Shown: positions 50,747 to 59,921, counted from the stretch's first letter. The stretch is 63,235 bases of DNA from Sphingosinicella sp. YJ22 (GCF_011320075.1 NZ_JAANPA010000012.1:1-63235); one strand, 5' to 3'. Notes: generated from the letters alone by a model not told the origin. Translations and numbers: made by a program.

Positions 50747-51184
50747 TTACCGCCGCACCGGATGAGGCATGAGCTGTTCGATTCTGATCCCCATCAGATG
50801 GAGGAGGAAGAGGTAAGACTCATACCAGGCGTTGACCATCTTCGGGGACAGGCGCGTGCCGAGCACCTTTCGAAGGACCGGCGCCAGCGCGTTACCGAAG
50901 CGGGCGTAATGTCGCCCTTCGATGTCGAGCCGCCGGTGCTTGGACGCCGCCCGGTGAAGGTCCCGCGGCCTACCGAATGCCGCGAGATCGCCAGCGCACT
51001 CGATCAATAGACCGAGCAACGTCACTGCGGTCACGTCGCCTTGGCCGAATGGCTCTTCCGGCGTCTCCTGCGCGACAAGCCGATCCTGAAGCTCCAGCAA
51101 TATCTGATGCCGGTTGCGTTCGATGACCGGCATGGATTGGGCGAGCCGGATGCGGATATCCTCCGCAATGACGGCCGTCGTCAT
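50747..51184 (-). CDS. Globin-like protein
   Basis: A 145-residue all-helical protein. The segment ASKHRRLDIEGRHYARFGNALAPVLRKVLG resembles the globin F-G region, with a candidate proximal histidine in KHRR or GRHY, followed by the H helix AWYESYLFLLHLM. The distal side is less clear. Single-domain globins bind oxygen or nitric oxide. It lies between the BCCT transporter and the NAGGN operon, both with different orientation partners. The ATG follows GGGGAT. Confidence 0.65.
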   Translation of the reverse strand: MTTAVIAEDIRIRLAQSMPVIERNRHQILLELQDRLVAQETPEEPFGQGDVTAVTLLGLLIECAGDLAAFGRPRDLHRAASKHRRLDIEGRHYARFGNALAPVLRKVLGTRLSPKMVNAWYESYLFLLHLMGIRIEQLMPHPVRR

Positions 51185-51597
51185 GGCAAATCCCCTTCAT
51201 CTCCATTCGGAGATGTCTGTTCAGCCTTTCGTGAAGGAGCGCTCTGGCGGCGCCCCGTGACCCCTCTAGCGAGGTCGATCCGATCCGCCCGCGCGAAGCG
51301 CGGGCCAAAATTCGGGATAGCGTGAGCCCCCCCGGAGCCTAGCTCCGAGGGCCGCCTATGAACCAGCTATCGGCCTCGTGAAGCCGCAGTCTCTCAAATG
51401 CTCGAAACAGCTGCATGCAGGAAAAGCTAATCAATGGAGGCGCAGGTCGCAACCCCCACGGCAAAATTCCAGTCAACGATCCGAAAAGCTGTGGATTCCA
51501 CGAGATAAGGGTTGCGCATCGAGATTGGGCCGCTATGCTACGCGACTTCCCCAGTCATGATACTTTTTTATTATTATACTATCAGCAGTGCTGCGTC
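51185..51597. other. Promoter region of the NAGGN operon
   Basis: No gene seen. There are two short hairpins: CCCGCGC-GAA-GCGCGGG near 51290 and CGGAGC-CTA-GCTCCG near 51340. Just before asnO is an unusually AT-rich patch (51560-51582) with a good -10 hexamer TATACT at 51575-51580, about 18 bp before the start codon, implying a short leader. Confidence 0.45.
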
Positions 51598-53376
51598 ATG
51601 TGCGGCATAGCTGGCGAAATCCGTTTCGACGGCACGATGGCCGACTCCACTGCTGTTGCCAGAATGATGCGCAGCCAGGAGCGGCGCGGCCCGGATGCGT
51701 GCGGTCAGCTGATGCGCGGGCGGGTCGGATTGGGCCATCAGCGGCTCAGGATCATCGATCTGTCCGTCCGCTCTGAGCAACCGATGAGCGATCCCGAACT
51801 CGGGCTCAGCCTGGTCTTCAACGGCTGCATCTACAATTATGCGGCGCTTCGCGAGGAACTCGAGGGGCTCGGCTATCGCTTCTTCTCCGGCGGCGATACC
51901 GAGGTCATCCTCAAGGGATGGCATGCTTGGGGGCCGGCCTGCGTCGAGCGGTTCAAGGGCATGTTCGCCTTCGCCCTTCACGAGCGGGACAGCGGCCGAG
52001 TCGCGCTTGTCCGGGACCGTTTCGGAATCAAGCCGCTTTATTATTCGCAGGTCGGCACCCGACTGCGGTTCGCCTCGACACTGCCGGGCATCGTCGCAGC
52101 GGGCGACGTCGACACCGCGATCGACGCCGAAGCCCTCCAGTTCTACATGAGCTGGCACGCCGTCGTCCCACCGCCCTGGACCATCCTCAAGGGGATCCGC
52201 AAGCTGCCCCCCGCAACCGTCCGAGTCTACGAGGAGGACGGCCGCTTCAGCGACACATGCTACTGGGATCCGCCCTATGACCGGTCCGCCGACGAGCGCC
52301 CCCGCGCCGCCGGCGAGTGGCGCGAGATGCTTCACGCCGCGCTGCGCGTCGCCGTTGAGCGGCGGATGGTCGCGGACGTGCCGGTGGGCGTGCTGCTTTC
52401 GGGCGGAGTCGATTCCAGCCTGATCGTCGGACTGCTCGCCGAGATGGGGCAGCAGGGGCTATCCACCTTTTCGATCGGATTCGAGGACGCGCACGGCGAA
52501 AAGGGCGACGAGTTCACTTACTCCGACCTGATCGCGCGTCATTACGGGACTCACCACCACAAGCTCGCCATCCCCTCGGCCGATCTGCTCGACGCCCTGC
52601 CCGGCACGGTTGCGGCGATGGCCGAGCCGATGGTCAGTTATGACAATGTCGGCTTTTACCTGCTCTCGCGCGAGGTTTCGAACCACATCAAGGTTGTTCA
52701 GTCGGGACAAGGAGCTGACGAGGTGTTCGGCGGCTATCACTGGTACCCGCCGATGGCGGGCGCCAACGATCCGGTTGCGGCTTATTCCCGGGCTTTCTTC
52801 GATCGGGATGCCGAAACGCTGAGCCGCCAGCTGGGGCCGGCCTGGCGCAACGGCGGTACGCTTCCGCGCGACTTTGTCGCGCAGCATTTCGCTCGCCCCG
52901 GCGCTTCCGACCCGATCGACAAGGCGCTGCGGATCGATTCCACAGTGATGCTCGTCGACGATCCGGTGAAGCGCGTCGACAACATGACAATGGCCTGGGG
53001 GCTCGAGGCGCGAGTGCCCTTCCTCGACCATGATCTGGCCGAGCTGGCGGCGCGCATCCCGCCCGACCTGAAGCTCGCCGGCGAAGGCAAGGGCATCCTG
53101 AAGGACGTGGCGCGCGACGTGATTCCCGCTGCGGTGGTCGACCGGCCGAAAGGCTATTTCCCGGTGCCGGCCCTGAAATATCTCGAGGGTCCCTATCTGA
53201 CGCTGGTACGGGATGCGCTGGCCTCGCAGGCGGCCAGGGAACGCGGGCTATTCGCACCCGATTATCTCGAGCGGCTTCTCGCCGACCCGACCGGCCACAT
53301 CACTCCGCTACGCGGATCTGAGCTCTGGCAGGTCGGCCTGCTGGAGCTGTGGCTTCAGCAACAGGGGGTCGGCTGA
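51598..53376 (+). CDS. asnO: N-acetylglutaminylglutamine amidotransferase (AsnO type)
   Basis: A 592-residue class II glutamine amidotransferase of the asparagine synthetase family. The ATG at 51598 puts the nucleophilic cysteine at position 2 (MCGIAGEIRFDG), as required. The N-terminal domain has RRGPDACG and FNGCIYNY; the synthetase domain has the ATP pyrophosphatase loop LLSGGVDSSLIVG. It converts N-acetylglutaminylglutamine to the amide NAGGN, an osmoprotectant known from Sinorhizobium and Pseudomonas. First gene of a three-gene operon; its stop shares a base with the next start. Confidence 0.92.
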   Translation: MCGIAGEIRFDGTMADSTAVARMMRSQERRGPDACGQLMRGRVGLGHQRLRIIDLSVRSEQPMSDPELGLSLVFNGCIYNYAALREELEGLGYRFFSGGDTEVILKGWHAWGPACVERFKGMFAFALHERDSGRVALVRDRFGIKPLYYSQVGTRLRFASTLPGIVAAGDVDTAIDAEALQFYMSWHAVVPPPWTILKGIRKLPPATVRVYEEDGRFSDTCYWDPPYDRSADERPRAAGEWREMLHAALRVAVERRMVADVPVGVLLSGGVDSSLIVGLLAEMGQQGLSTFSIGFEDAHGEKGDEFTYSDLIARHYGTHHHKLAIPSADLLDALPGTVAAMAEPMVSYDNVGFYLLSREVSNHIKVVQSGQGADEVFGGYHWYPPMAGANDPVAAYSRAFFDRDAETLSRQLGPAWRNGGTLPRDFVAQHFARPGASDPIDKALRIDSTVMLVDDPVKRVDNMTMAWGLEARVPFLDHDLAELAARIPPDLKLAGEGKGILKDVARDVIPAAVVDRPKGYFPVPALKYLEGPYLTLVRDALASQAARERGLFAPDYLERLLADPTGHITPLRGSELWQVGLLELWLQQQGVG

Positions 53377-55139
53377 TGACGCGGCGGCAGCCCCGGCGCC
53401 CCGCGCGGCGACGCCAGCATGCCGGTCCGATGCCGACGGGCGCGGCCAAATCGGCAAACGCCTACCGCCGCAATGCCATTGTCCAGTGCGGGTGGGGGCG
53501 CATTCTTTTCGCCCACACCTTTGATGACGTCGAAGAGCTCGTTTCCGAGATTCGCGCTGAGGGCGCCGAGCAACGCGACATCGCGATGTACGTCGCAGAG
53601 CCGCACGTTTTGATCGCCAACGCGCCGGCCGAGCTGTTCCTCGACCCGTCGCACACCTATCGGCTGAACCTGACCACCTATCGGCCGGCTCGTCGGCGGC
53701 CCGCCGGGTTCTTTGTCCGGCGCATGATCCCGAGCGCCGATATCGACTCGGTGAACCGGCTTTACGCACTCCGCCACATGGTGCCGGTGCGGCCGGACTT
53801 CTTCGAGCAGGGCAGCGGCCGCCTGCTCAGCTATTTCGTCGCCGAGGATCTGGAGACCGGCGAGGTGATCGGAACAGTGACCGGAGTCGACCATGCGATG
53901 GCATTCGACGATCCCGACCGGGGCGCCTCGCTGTGGACGCTCGCCGTCGACCCGCAGGCCCGGCACGCGGCCGTTGGCGAGTCGCTCGTCCGAACGCTCG
54001 CCGAGCATTACGCCACCCGCGGCGCATGCTACCTCGACCTGTCGGTGATGCACGATAACGAAGGCGCCATCGCGCTGTATGAGAAGCTCGGCTTCCACCG
54101 GCTTGCCTTCTTCACGATCAAGCGCCGCAACATCATAAATGAGCGGCTTTTCGCAGGTCACGACCCCGCGAAGGACATGAACCCCTACGCGCGGATCATC
54201 ATCGATGAGGCGCGCCGGCGCGGCGTCGGCATCGAGGTGATCGACTCGGCAGGCGGCCTGTTCCGGCTGCACTCCGGCGGAACGACGGTTCGCTGCCGCG
54301 AAAGCCTTAGCGAACTCACGACGGCGGTCGCCTTGTCGATCTGCGATGACAAGGCGATGACGCGCCGGATCGTCGCCGAGGCCGGAATTGTCGTTCCGGA
54401 TGAGGTGGACGCCGACGACATGGACGGGGTCCGGACGTTACTCGACAAGCACGGGTCCCTCGTGGTCAAGCCAGCCCGCGGCGAGCAGGGCCGCGGCGTG
54501 GCAGTCGACCTCGACAGTCTCGCCGGCGTGGAGGCTGCGATCGCCGCCGCCCGCGGCCACAACGACCGGGTTCTCGTCGAGAGCTATCACCGGGGCGACG
54601 ATCTTCGGCTGATCGTGATCGGCTATCAGCTTGTCGCGGCCGCGATCCGGCGGCCCGCCGAAGTCGTCGGCAACGGTGTCGACACCGTTCGGGAGCTGAT
54701 CGACCGGCAGAGCCGCCGTCGAGCCGCGGCGACCGGCGGCGAATCGCGCATCCCGATCGACCCCGAGACCGAGCGCTGCGTCCGCAAAGCGGGCTTCGGG
54801 CTAGACGACGTGCCCGACAAGGACATCGCCTTCCCGGTCCGTAAAGCCGCCAATCTGCACACCGGGGGCACGATCCACGACGTCACGGAGATCGTCCATC
54901 CGCACCTCGGCGAGGCGGCGATCCGGGTGGCACGCGCGATCGGGATACCAGTCGTCGGGGTGGACTTCATCGTCCGCGATCCGACCGAGCCGGATTATGT
55001 GTTCATCGAGGCAAATGAGCGACCCGGGCTCGCCAATCATGAGCCGCAGCCGACGGCAGAGCGCTTCATCGATCTGCTGTTCCCGCTGACCATGCCCTCT
55101 GCCAACCGTGAGCAATGGAGCGCAGATGCCGCTGCCTGA
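53376..55139 (+). CDS. ngg: N-acetylglutaminylglutamine synthetase (GNAT + ATP-grasp)
   Basis: A 587-residue fusion. The N-terminal GNAT acetyltransferase domain (about 100-270) has SLWTLAVDPQARHAAVGESLVRTLAEHY and NEGAIALYEKLGF. The C-terminal ATP-grasp ligase (about 300-580) has LVVKPARGEQGRGVAV and FIEANERPGLANHE. It makes the acetylated glutamine dipeptide that AsnO amidates. The first 35 residues are basic and low-complexity. The ATG overlaps the asnO stop (TGATG). Confidence 0.92.
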   Translation: MTRRQPRRPARRRQHAGPMPTGAAKSANAYRRNAIVQCGWGRILFAHTFDDVEELVSEIRAEGAEQRDIAMYVAEPHVLIANAPAELFLDPSHTYRLNLTTYRPARRRPAGFFVRRMIPSADIDSVNRLYALRHMVPVRPDFFEQGSGRLLSYFVAEDLETGEVIGTVTGVDHAMAFDDPDRGASLWTLAVDPQARHAAVGESLVRTLAEHYATRGACYLDLSVMHDNEGAIALYEKLGFHRLAFFTIKRRNIINERLFAGHDPAKDMNPYARIIIDEARRRGVGIEVIDSAGGLFRLHSGGTTVRCRESLSELTTAVALSICDDKAMTRRIVAEAGIVVPDEVDADDMDGVRTLLDKHGSLVVKPARGEQGRGVAVDLDSLAGVEAAIAAARGHNDRVLVESYHRGDDLRLIVIGYQLVAAAIRRPAEVVGNGVDTVRELIDRQSRRRAAATGGESRIPIDPETERCVRKAGFGLDDVPDKDIAFPVRKAANLHTGGTIHDVTEIVHPHLGEAAIRVARAIGIPVVGVDFIVRDPTEPDYVFIEANERPGLANHEPQPTAERFIDLLFPLTMPSANREQWSADAAA

Positions 55140-56283
55140 AATCGACACCGAGTATCTGATCGCGCAGCTGGAGCGCCTGCTCTCCATCCCGAGCCCGACC
55201 GGCTATACCGATCCGATCGTCCGCCACGTGTCGCGCGAGTTGGAGCGGATCGGAATCGATTATTCCGTGACTCGCCGAGGCGCCATTCTCGCCCTCTACA
55301 AGGGCCGCGAGAGCGAGGGTGCCCGAGCCATCGTCGCCCATCTCGACACGCTCGGAGCCACGGTGAAGATGATCAAGGACAATGGCCGGCTCGAGCTCGT
55401 GCCGATCGGAACCTGGTCGGCCCGTTCGGCCGAGACCACCCGCTGTACCATCTTCACCGAGGGCGGCTCATTTCGAGGCACCATTCTCCCGCTGAAGGCG
55501 TCCGGCCATACCTTCAACGAGGAGGTCGACAGCCAGCCGGTCGGATGGCCGTTCGTCGAGGTGCGGATCGACGCCGATTGCCGGGATCGCGGGGCGGTCG
55601 AGGCGCTTGGAATCAATATCGGCGACCATGTCGCGATCGATCCGGGCACCGAGCTGCTCGACAATGGCTATGTCGTCTCGCGGCATCTGGACGACAAGGC
55701 CGGATGCGCAGTGGCGTTGGCGTCGCTCAAGGCACTCGTCGACAACGACATCGAGACTCCCGTCGACATCCATTTCGTCTTCACCATCACCGAGGAAGTG
55801 GGGTCGGGCGCGTCGGCGGTGCTGCTCGACAATGTCGTCGCGATGGTGTCGATCGACAACGGGACCACTGCGCCGGGCCAGAACAGCTCAGAATTTGGGG
55901 TCACGGTCGCGATGGCCGACCAGGTCGGCCCGTTCGACTATCACTTGACCCGCAAGCTCATCCACCTCTGTCAGGACGAGGGCATCCCGCATCAGCGCGA
56001 CGTGTTCCGCTACTACCGCTCGGACAGCGCCTCCGCACTTGCCGGTGGTGCAGACGTAAGGACCGCGCTTATCACCTTCGGAATCGATGCCAGCCACGGC
56101 TACGAGCGGATCCATTCCAGTGCTCTCAAGCACCTCGCTGAGCTTGTCGTCCTTTATGTCGCCAGCGACGTCGAGATCCGACGCGACGTCGAGGAGTTGG
56201 CCGACCTGTCAGGCTTTACCGATCAGCCGACCGCACCGGCGCCGAACAATGAAAGTGATTTAGGGGCCGAGGCGCCGCGTTGA
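55126..56283 (+). CDS. NAGGN-system M42-family peptidase
   Basis: A 385-residue metallopeptidase of the M42/M20 type. Metal-binding motifs are HLDTLGATV, SRHLDDKAGCAVAL and TITEEVGSGAS, with DASHGYERIHSS near the end. It regularly accompanies asnO and ngg and is thought to break down or recycle the osmolyte when stress ends. The ATG at 55126, 14 bp inside ngg, follows GGAG; a GTG at 55108 is an alternative. The operon ends here, 90 bp before the third tRNA fragment. Confidence 0.88.
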   Translation: MPLPEIDTEYLIAQLERLLSIPSPTGYTDPIVRHVSRELERIGIDYSVTRRGAILALYKGRESEGARAIVAHLDTLGATVKMIKDNGRLELVPIGTWSARSAETTRCTIFTEGGSFRGTILPLKASGHTFNEEVDSQPVGWPFVEVRIDADCRDRGAVEALGINIGDHVAIDPGTELLDNGYVVSRHLDDKAGCAVALASLKALVDNDIETPVDIHFVFTITEEVGSGASAVLLDNVVAMVSIDNGTTAPGQNSSEFGVTVAMADQVGPFDYHLTRKLIHLCQDEGIPHQRDVFRYYRSDSASALAGGADVRTALITFGIDASHGYERIHSSALKHLAELVVLYVASDVEIRRDVEELADLSGFTDQPTAPAPNNESDLGAEAPR

Positions 56284-56369
56284 CGGCGCTAAAGCAACTG
56301 CCGCACGAGATCGTCCTTGCCCGGGCAGTGATTGGCCCAAGAATGACAGATTTGCGCGGGTTGCCTGCG

Positions 56370-56420
56370 TTGACATCGCAGGGGTGGCAAGTTCAATCTT
56401 TGCCACGCCCCCCATTTTTC
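56370..56420 (+). repeat. Attachment-site core, copy 3 (diverged tRNA-Val fragment)
   Basis: Fifty-one bases match copies 1 and 2 with only about four changes. The 35 bp before it (TTGGCC..CAGATTTGCGCGGG) also resemble the flank of copy 2 but not the tRNA. It marks the right edge of the osmoadaptation segment. The divergence suggests an older integration than copy 2. Confidence 0.8.
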
Positions 56421-56427
56421 CAGCTTT

Positions 56428-57405
56428 CTACGGGATGAGCAGCGTCGAACCGGTGGTTCGGCGTGCTTCCAGATCCTCATGCGCCCGGCGCACCTCTTCC
56501 AGCGCGTAACGCTGGCCGACCGTCACCTTGAGCGTGCCGCCGCGCAGCATCTCGAATAGCCGCGCCGCGCCCGCCTGGCGTTCCTCGGGCGTGACATAGT
56601 AATCGAACAGTGTCGGCCGGGTCGCAAACAGCGAGCCCTTGCGGGCGAGGATGGCGAAATCGACGTCGCCGACCGCACCGCTGGCATTGCCGAAGCTGAT
56701 GACGAGGCCGCGCCTGGCGGTGGAGTCGAGCGAGGTCGCGAAGGTCGCCTTGCCGACGCCGTCGAATGTCACCCGCACGCCCTCGCCGTTGGTCAGATCC
56801 CGCACTCGGGCCGCGAGGTCCGGCTGGTCGGCGAGCAGGACATGGTCGGCGCCGGCCGCGGTAGCGAGCGCCGCCTTCGCCTCGGTGCCGGTGGTGCCGA
56901 TCACCTTCGCGCCGGCCGCCTTCAGCCACTGCACGAGCAGCAGGCCGACGCCGCCCGCGGCGGCATGGACGAGGACCGGCCAACCCGCCTCGACCCGCCC
57001 GCAGCGCTCGACGAGAAACTCGGTGGTGCAGCCCTTGAGCATCGCCGCTGCCGCGGTCTCGTCGGAAATGTCGTCGGGCAATTTGACCAGCGCCGCCGCC
57101 GGCACGATTCGCGCCGTCGCATAGGCGCCTCGCGCCGGGCCGAAGGTCGCGACCCGGTCGCCCGGCGCCAGGCCCGTGACGCCGTTGCCGACCGCCTCGA
57201 CCACGCCGGCGGCCTCGACTCCGAGCGGCGCCGGCAGCTCGACGGGATAGAGGCCGGACCGGTGATAGGTGTCGATGAAGTTGAGGCCGATCGCCGTGCT
57301 GCGCATCAGCACCTCGCCCGGTCGCGGCATGGGCAGGTCGACGTCGATCAGCTGGAGGACCTCGGGACCTCCGGTCGCCTCGATCCGGACCGTTCGGGCG
57401 CGCAT
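56428..57405 (-). CDS. qor: Quinone oxidoreductase (zeta-crystallin-like, NADPH)
   Basis: A 325-residue zinc-free medium-chain dehydrogenase that reduces quinones by one electron with NADPH. Typical motifs are GLNFIDTYHRSGLYP, PLGVEAAGVVEAVG, the nucleotide fold HAAAGGVGLLLVQWLKAAGAKVIGT and FDYYVTPEER. No structural zinc cysteines are present, as expected. The ATG at 57405 was chosen, 7 bp after the cpdR stop; an upstream extension overlaps cpdR. First gene beyond the island. Confidence 0.93.
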   Translation of the reverse strand: MRARTVRIEATGGPEVLQLIDVDLPMPRPGEVLMRSTAIGLNFIDTYHRSGLYPVELPAPLGVEAAGVVEAVGNGVTGLAPGDRVATFGPARGAYATARIVPAAALVKLPDDISDETAAAAMLKGCTTEFLVERCGRVEAGWPVLVHAAAGGVGLLLVQWLKAAGAKVIGTTGTEAKAALATAAGADHVLLADQPDLAARVRDLTNGEGVRVTFDGVGKATFATSLDSTARRGLVISFGNASGAVGDVDFAILARKGSLFATRPTLFDYYVTPEERQAGAARLFEMLRGGTLKVTVGQRYALEEVRRAHEDLEARRTTGSTLLIP

Positions 57406-57412
57406 CGCCTCG

Positions 57413-57790
57413 TCAGAGCCGGCCGTGCTGGTCCTCGCTCTGGAACATGCGGTCCACCTCCATGACAAGGTCCTTGAGGTGGAAGGGCTTGGACAGCACC
57501 TTGGCCTCCGGGGCGCGACGGCCGGCCTTGAGTGCGACCGCGGCGAAGCCGGTGATGAACATGACGCGCATGTCCGGCGCGATCGTCGCGGCTTGCTGGG
57601 CCAGTTCGATGCCGTCGAGCTCGGGCATCACGATGTCGGTGAGCAAAAGATCGAACCGCTCGCGCTCGATCAGCGGCAAGGCGGCGGTGCCGCGATCGAC
57701 GGCGGTCACTTCGTAACCGACGCGCTCCAACGCCCGGCTGAGGTAGAGCCGCATCGAGTCGTCGTCTTCAGCGAGAAGAATCTTGATCAT
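57413..57790 (-). CDS. cpdR: Single-domain response regulator CpdR
   Basis: A 125-residue receiver domain without output domain. Acidic pocket EDD (8-10), phosphoacceptor D52 in LLLTDIVMPELDG, T80 in FITGFAAVAL and K101 in LSKPFHLKDLV are all in place. CpdR controls ClpXP proteolysis in the Caulobacter cell cycle and is conserved in Alphaproteobacteria. It is directly upstream of qor with 7-bp spacing. Confidence 0.92.
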   Translation of the reverse strand: MIKILLAEDDDSMRLYLSRALERVGYEVTAVDRGTAALPLIERERFDLLLTDIVMPELDGIELAQQAATIAPDMRVMFITGFAAVALKAGRRAPEAKVLSKPFHLKDLVMEVDRMFQSEDQHGRL

Positions 57791-57934
57791 GTTCCGACGC
57801 CTCTCGGCCTCACTCCTTGCGCCACCGGCCTTATGCCAAGGCGCCGCCCGACGCCAGCGCCGCGGCGATTTCCTTGTCCCGGATTGATATCACGCATTGC
57901 CGCATCGACCATGCACCTTTAGGTTTAAGGAGCG

Positions 57935-58783
57935 ATGACCGACGCGCCCTTCTATCGCATCGGACCGGAGCGGCCGGTCCTACCGGTCATCCTCTCCGTC
58001 CCCCATGCCGGGCGCGACTATCCGCCCGCGCTGATCGACGCGGCGCGCGTGCCGGTGTCGGTTCTGGAAGCGCTGGAGGACCGGCTCGTCGATCGGCTGA
58101 TCTGGCGCGCGGTCGCCGCGGGCGCGACCGCCTTCGTCGCGACCCTGCCCCGCGCGGCGATCGACCTCAACCGCGACGAGCGCGAGATCGATCCTGCGAT
58201 GGTCGCGCCGCCGCCGCCGGCCCATGCGCTGCTACCGACCGCGCGGACGCGTGGCGGGCTCGGGCTGGTGCCGGCGCGGCTCGCCGGGGCGGGCGCGTTG
58301 TGGCGCGGCCGGATCAGCCGCGAGGAATTGAAGCGGCGGGTCGAGACGGTGCATCGCCCGTTCCATGGCGCGCTTGCCAGCGCACTTGCGGCGGCCAAGC
58401 AGCAATTCGGCGCCGCGATCCTGCTCGATTGCCATTCGATGCCGCCGCGCCCGCAGGGCGAAGCGAAGGTGATCTTCGGCGACCGCCATGGCCGCACGAT
58501 CTCCCCCACGCTTCTCGAGGCCGCGCTCGGCGCCACGCGCGCGCTCGGCTTTGCCGCCGCGTGCAACGAGCCCTACGCCGGCGGCCACGTCATCGAGCGG
58601 CACGGCAAGCCCGCCGCGCAGGTCCACGCGCTTCAGCTCGAAGTGGACCGTTCGGCCTATCTCGATCCGGGCCTGAGGGACCCGGGGCCGGGCTTCGACT
58701 CGGTCGCGCGGCTGATCGCCGCGGTGGTCGGGGCGCTGAACGGTGCCGTCATCGGCCCGCCGACCGCCATCGCGGCCGAATGA
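57935..58783 (+). CDS. hutG: N-formylglutamate amidohydrolase
   Basis: A 282-residue enzyme of the N-formylglutamate deformylase family, which releases formate and glutamate at the end of one histidine degradation route. The motifs ILSVPHAGRDYP, LPRAAIDLNRDEREIDP and ILLDCHSMPP supply metal-binding His and Asp. The ATG follows AAGGAG. No other hut genes are nearby, so the substrate may differ. It is divergent from cpdR. Confidence 0.85.
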   Translation: MTDAPFYRIGPERPVLPVILSVPHAGRDYPPALIDAARVPVSVLEALEDRLVDRLIWRAVAAGATAFVATLPRAAIDLNRDEREIDPAMVAPPPPAHALLPTARTRGGLGLVPARLAGAGALWRGRISREELKRRVETVHRPFHGALASALAAAKQQFGAAILLDCHSMPPRPQGEAKVIFGDRHGRTISPTLLEAALGATRALGFAAACNEPYAGGHVIERHGKPAAQVHALQLEVDRSAYLDPGLRDPGPGFDSVARLIAAVVGALNGAVIGPPTAIAAE

Positions 58784-58884
58784 GCGCATAAGATCCGAAG
58801 GAAAAGCGCCCCATTCCGCGTGCACGGGGCCGAGCCAGGGAGGAAGCCGGCGCCGACGTGCACGCGGCCCTGATGGAAAAATGA

Positions 58885-59041
58885 CCACCGCGCAGGTGCG
58901 CGGTGGCCAGGTTCAGGGAGGAGCGCCCAGAGACTGGGCGCAACACGCCGCCGTAAAGGGGGGGTACGACGACGTGCACCCCCAAGATGGGGGTGTGTTA
59001 ACGCTTTTCAAGCCTCTGAAAGCCGGGGCTTTCAGAGGCTT
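58885..59041. ncRNA. Array of four strong hairpins, possible small RNA
   Basis: Between two convergent genes lie perfect hairpins at 58885-58906 (10-bp stem), 58923-58941 (8-bp), 58977-58995 (8-bp) and 59010-59041 (15-bp stem, 2-nt loop). GTGCAC recurs three times (about 58820, 58859 and 58974). On the minus strand the 58885 hairpin is followed by TCATTTTT, a terminator-like tail, and CTCCTCCC lies before it, a motif known from alphaproteobacterial CCUCCUCCC-type small RNAs. The strand and existence of a transcript are inferred only. Confidence 0.35.
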
Positions 59042-59064
59042 GGACTGTCGACGTCAGTGGTCGC

Positions 59065-59853
59065 TCAGGCGTCGATCGGAGCCGGCGCCGGCGCCTCGCG
59101 GCCGGGGACCTTGCCGAGGCTGTGCTGCTTGCCGAACAATTCGCGAACGTGGTTGAGCGAGAAGAGGTGGGCGAAGATGAAGCCGAGCACGCCACTCTGG
59201 TTGATCTTGCGCACCACGTCGCCGCGCAGCTCGCGCAGCTTCTCTTCGTTGACCATCTGGAAGCCGCGGTAAATGTAGGGCTGGTCGCTCTCGTGGAGCT
59301 GGATCGAGACTTCGCCTTCCATCAGCAGGTCCATCTCCTGGACCTCGCGAACGAAGGCCGAGGTGCGTTGGGCGGCGCGCTCGAAATCCTCGCAGAAGCC
59401 GAGAATCTGGCGCGTCGAGTCGCTCGGCTTGTCGCCGTCGAACAAAGCGGCGCCGTCCTCAAACTCGCCGACCAGGCCGCTGTCGGGATCGAAGCACAGC
59501 GACAGCTCGTCGCTGTCCGGGCGCAGCTTGGCGAGCATCCAGGGATAGCGGCGGACATAAGCGGGGACGTAGAGGTCCTGCTTGAGCTTGCCGTCCTCCT
59601 CGACGAACACGTTGACGCCCTCGTTGAGGCCGAACAGCCCCAGCGGAACCGGATTGTCGCCGGCCGAGAAGACGATCGGGTAGAAGCGCTGGGCGAGGAT
59701 GAACTCGTCGACGGTCAGCGGCACCGCGTGGGCGTTGGCGAAATAGGGCGCCTTGTCGACGCTGCGGCTGACAAACTTCTCGTGCATCTGGCTCGAGAGC
59801 GGCAGGAGGTTCTTGTAGAACAAAGGCAGGTTGGCGGGCGGCTGAGTCGCCAT
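59065..59853 (-). CDS. SapC family protein
   Basis: A 262-residue SapC-family protein. Family features are LFYKNLLPLSSQMHEKF, VPLTVDEFILAQRFYPIVFSAGDNPVPLGLFGL, VPAYVRRYPWML and FNDE-like LCFDPDSGLVGEFEDG. The family is common in Sphingomonadales and was named from a Campylobacter S-layer region protein; its function is unclear. No signal peptide is obvious. It ends in a Pro/Ala-rich tail. GGAG lies 9 bp before the ATG. Confidence 0.88.
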   Translation of the reverse strand: MATQPPANLPLFYKNLLPLSSQMHEKFVSRSVDKAPYFANAHAVPLTVDEFILAQRFYPIVFSAGDNPVPLGLFGLNEGVNVFVEEDGKLKQDLYVPAYVRRYPWMLAKLRPDSDELSLCFDPDSGLVGEFEDGAALFDGDKPSDSTRQILGFCEDFERAAQRTSAFVREVQEMDLLMEGEVSIQLHESDQPYIYRGFQMVNEEKLRELRGDVVRKINQSGVLGFIFAHLFSLNHVRELFGKQHSLGKVPGREAPAPAPIDA

Positions 59854-59921
59854 CGGTCACGTCTCCATTACGTGTGCTAGGGTGGCCGCAGCGTGGCGGC
59901 CGTGAATTCAGGCGGCATCGT

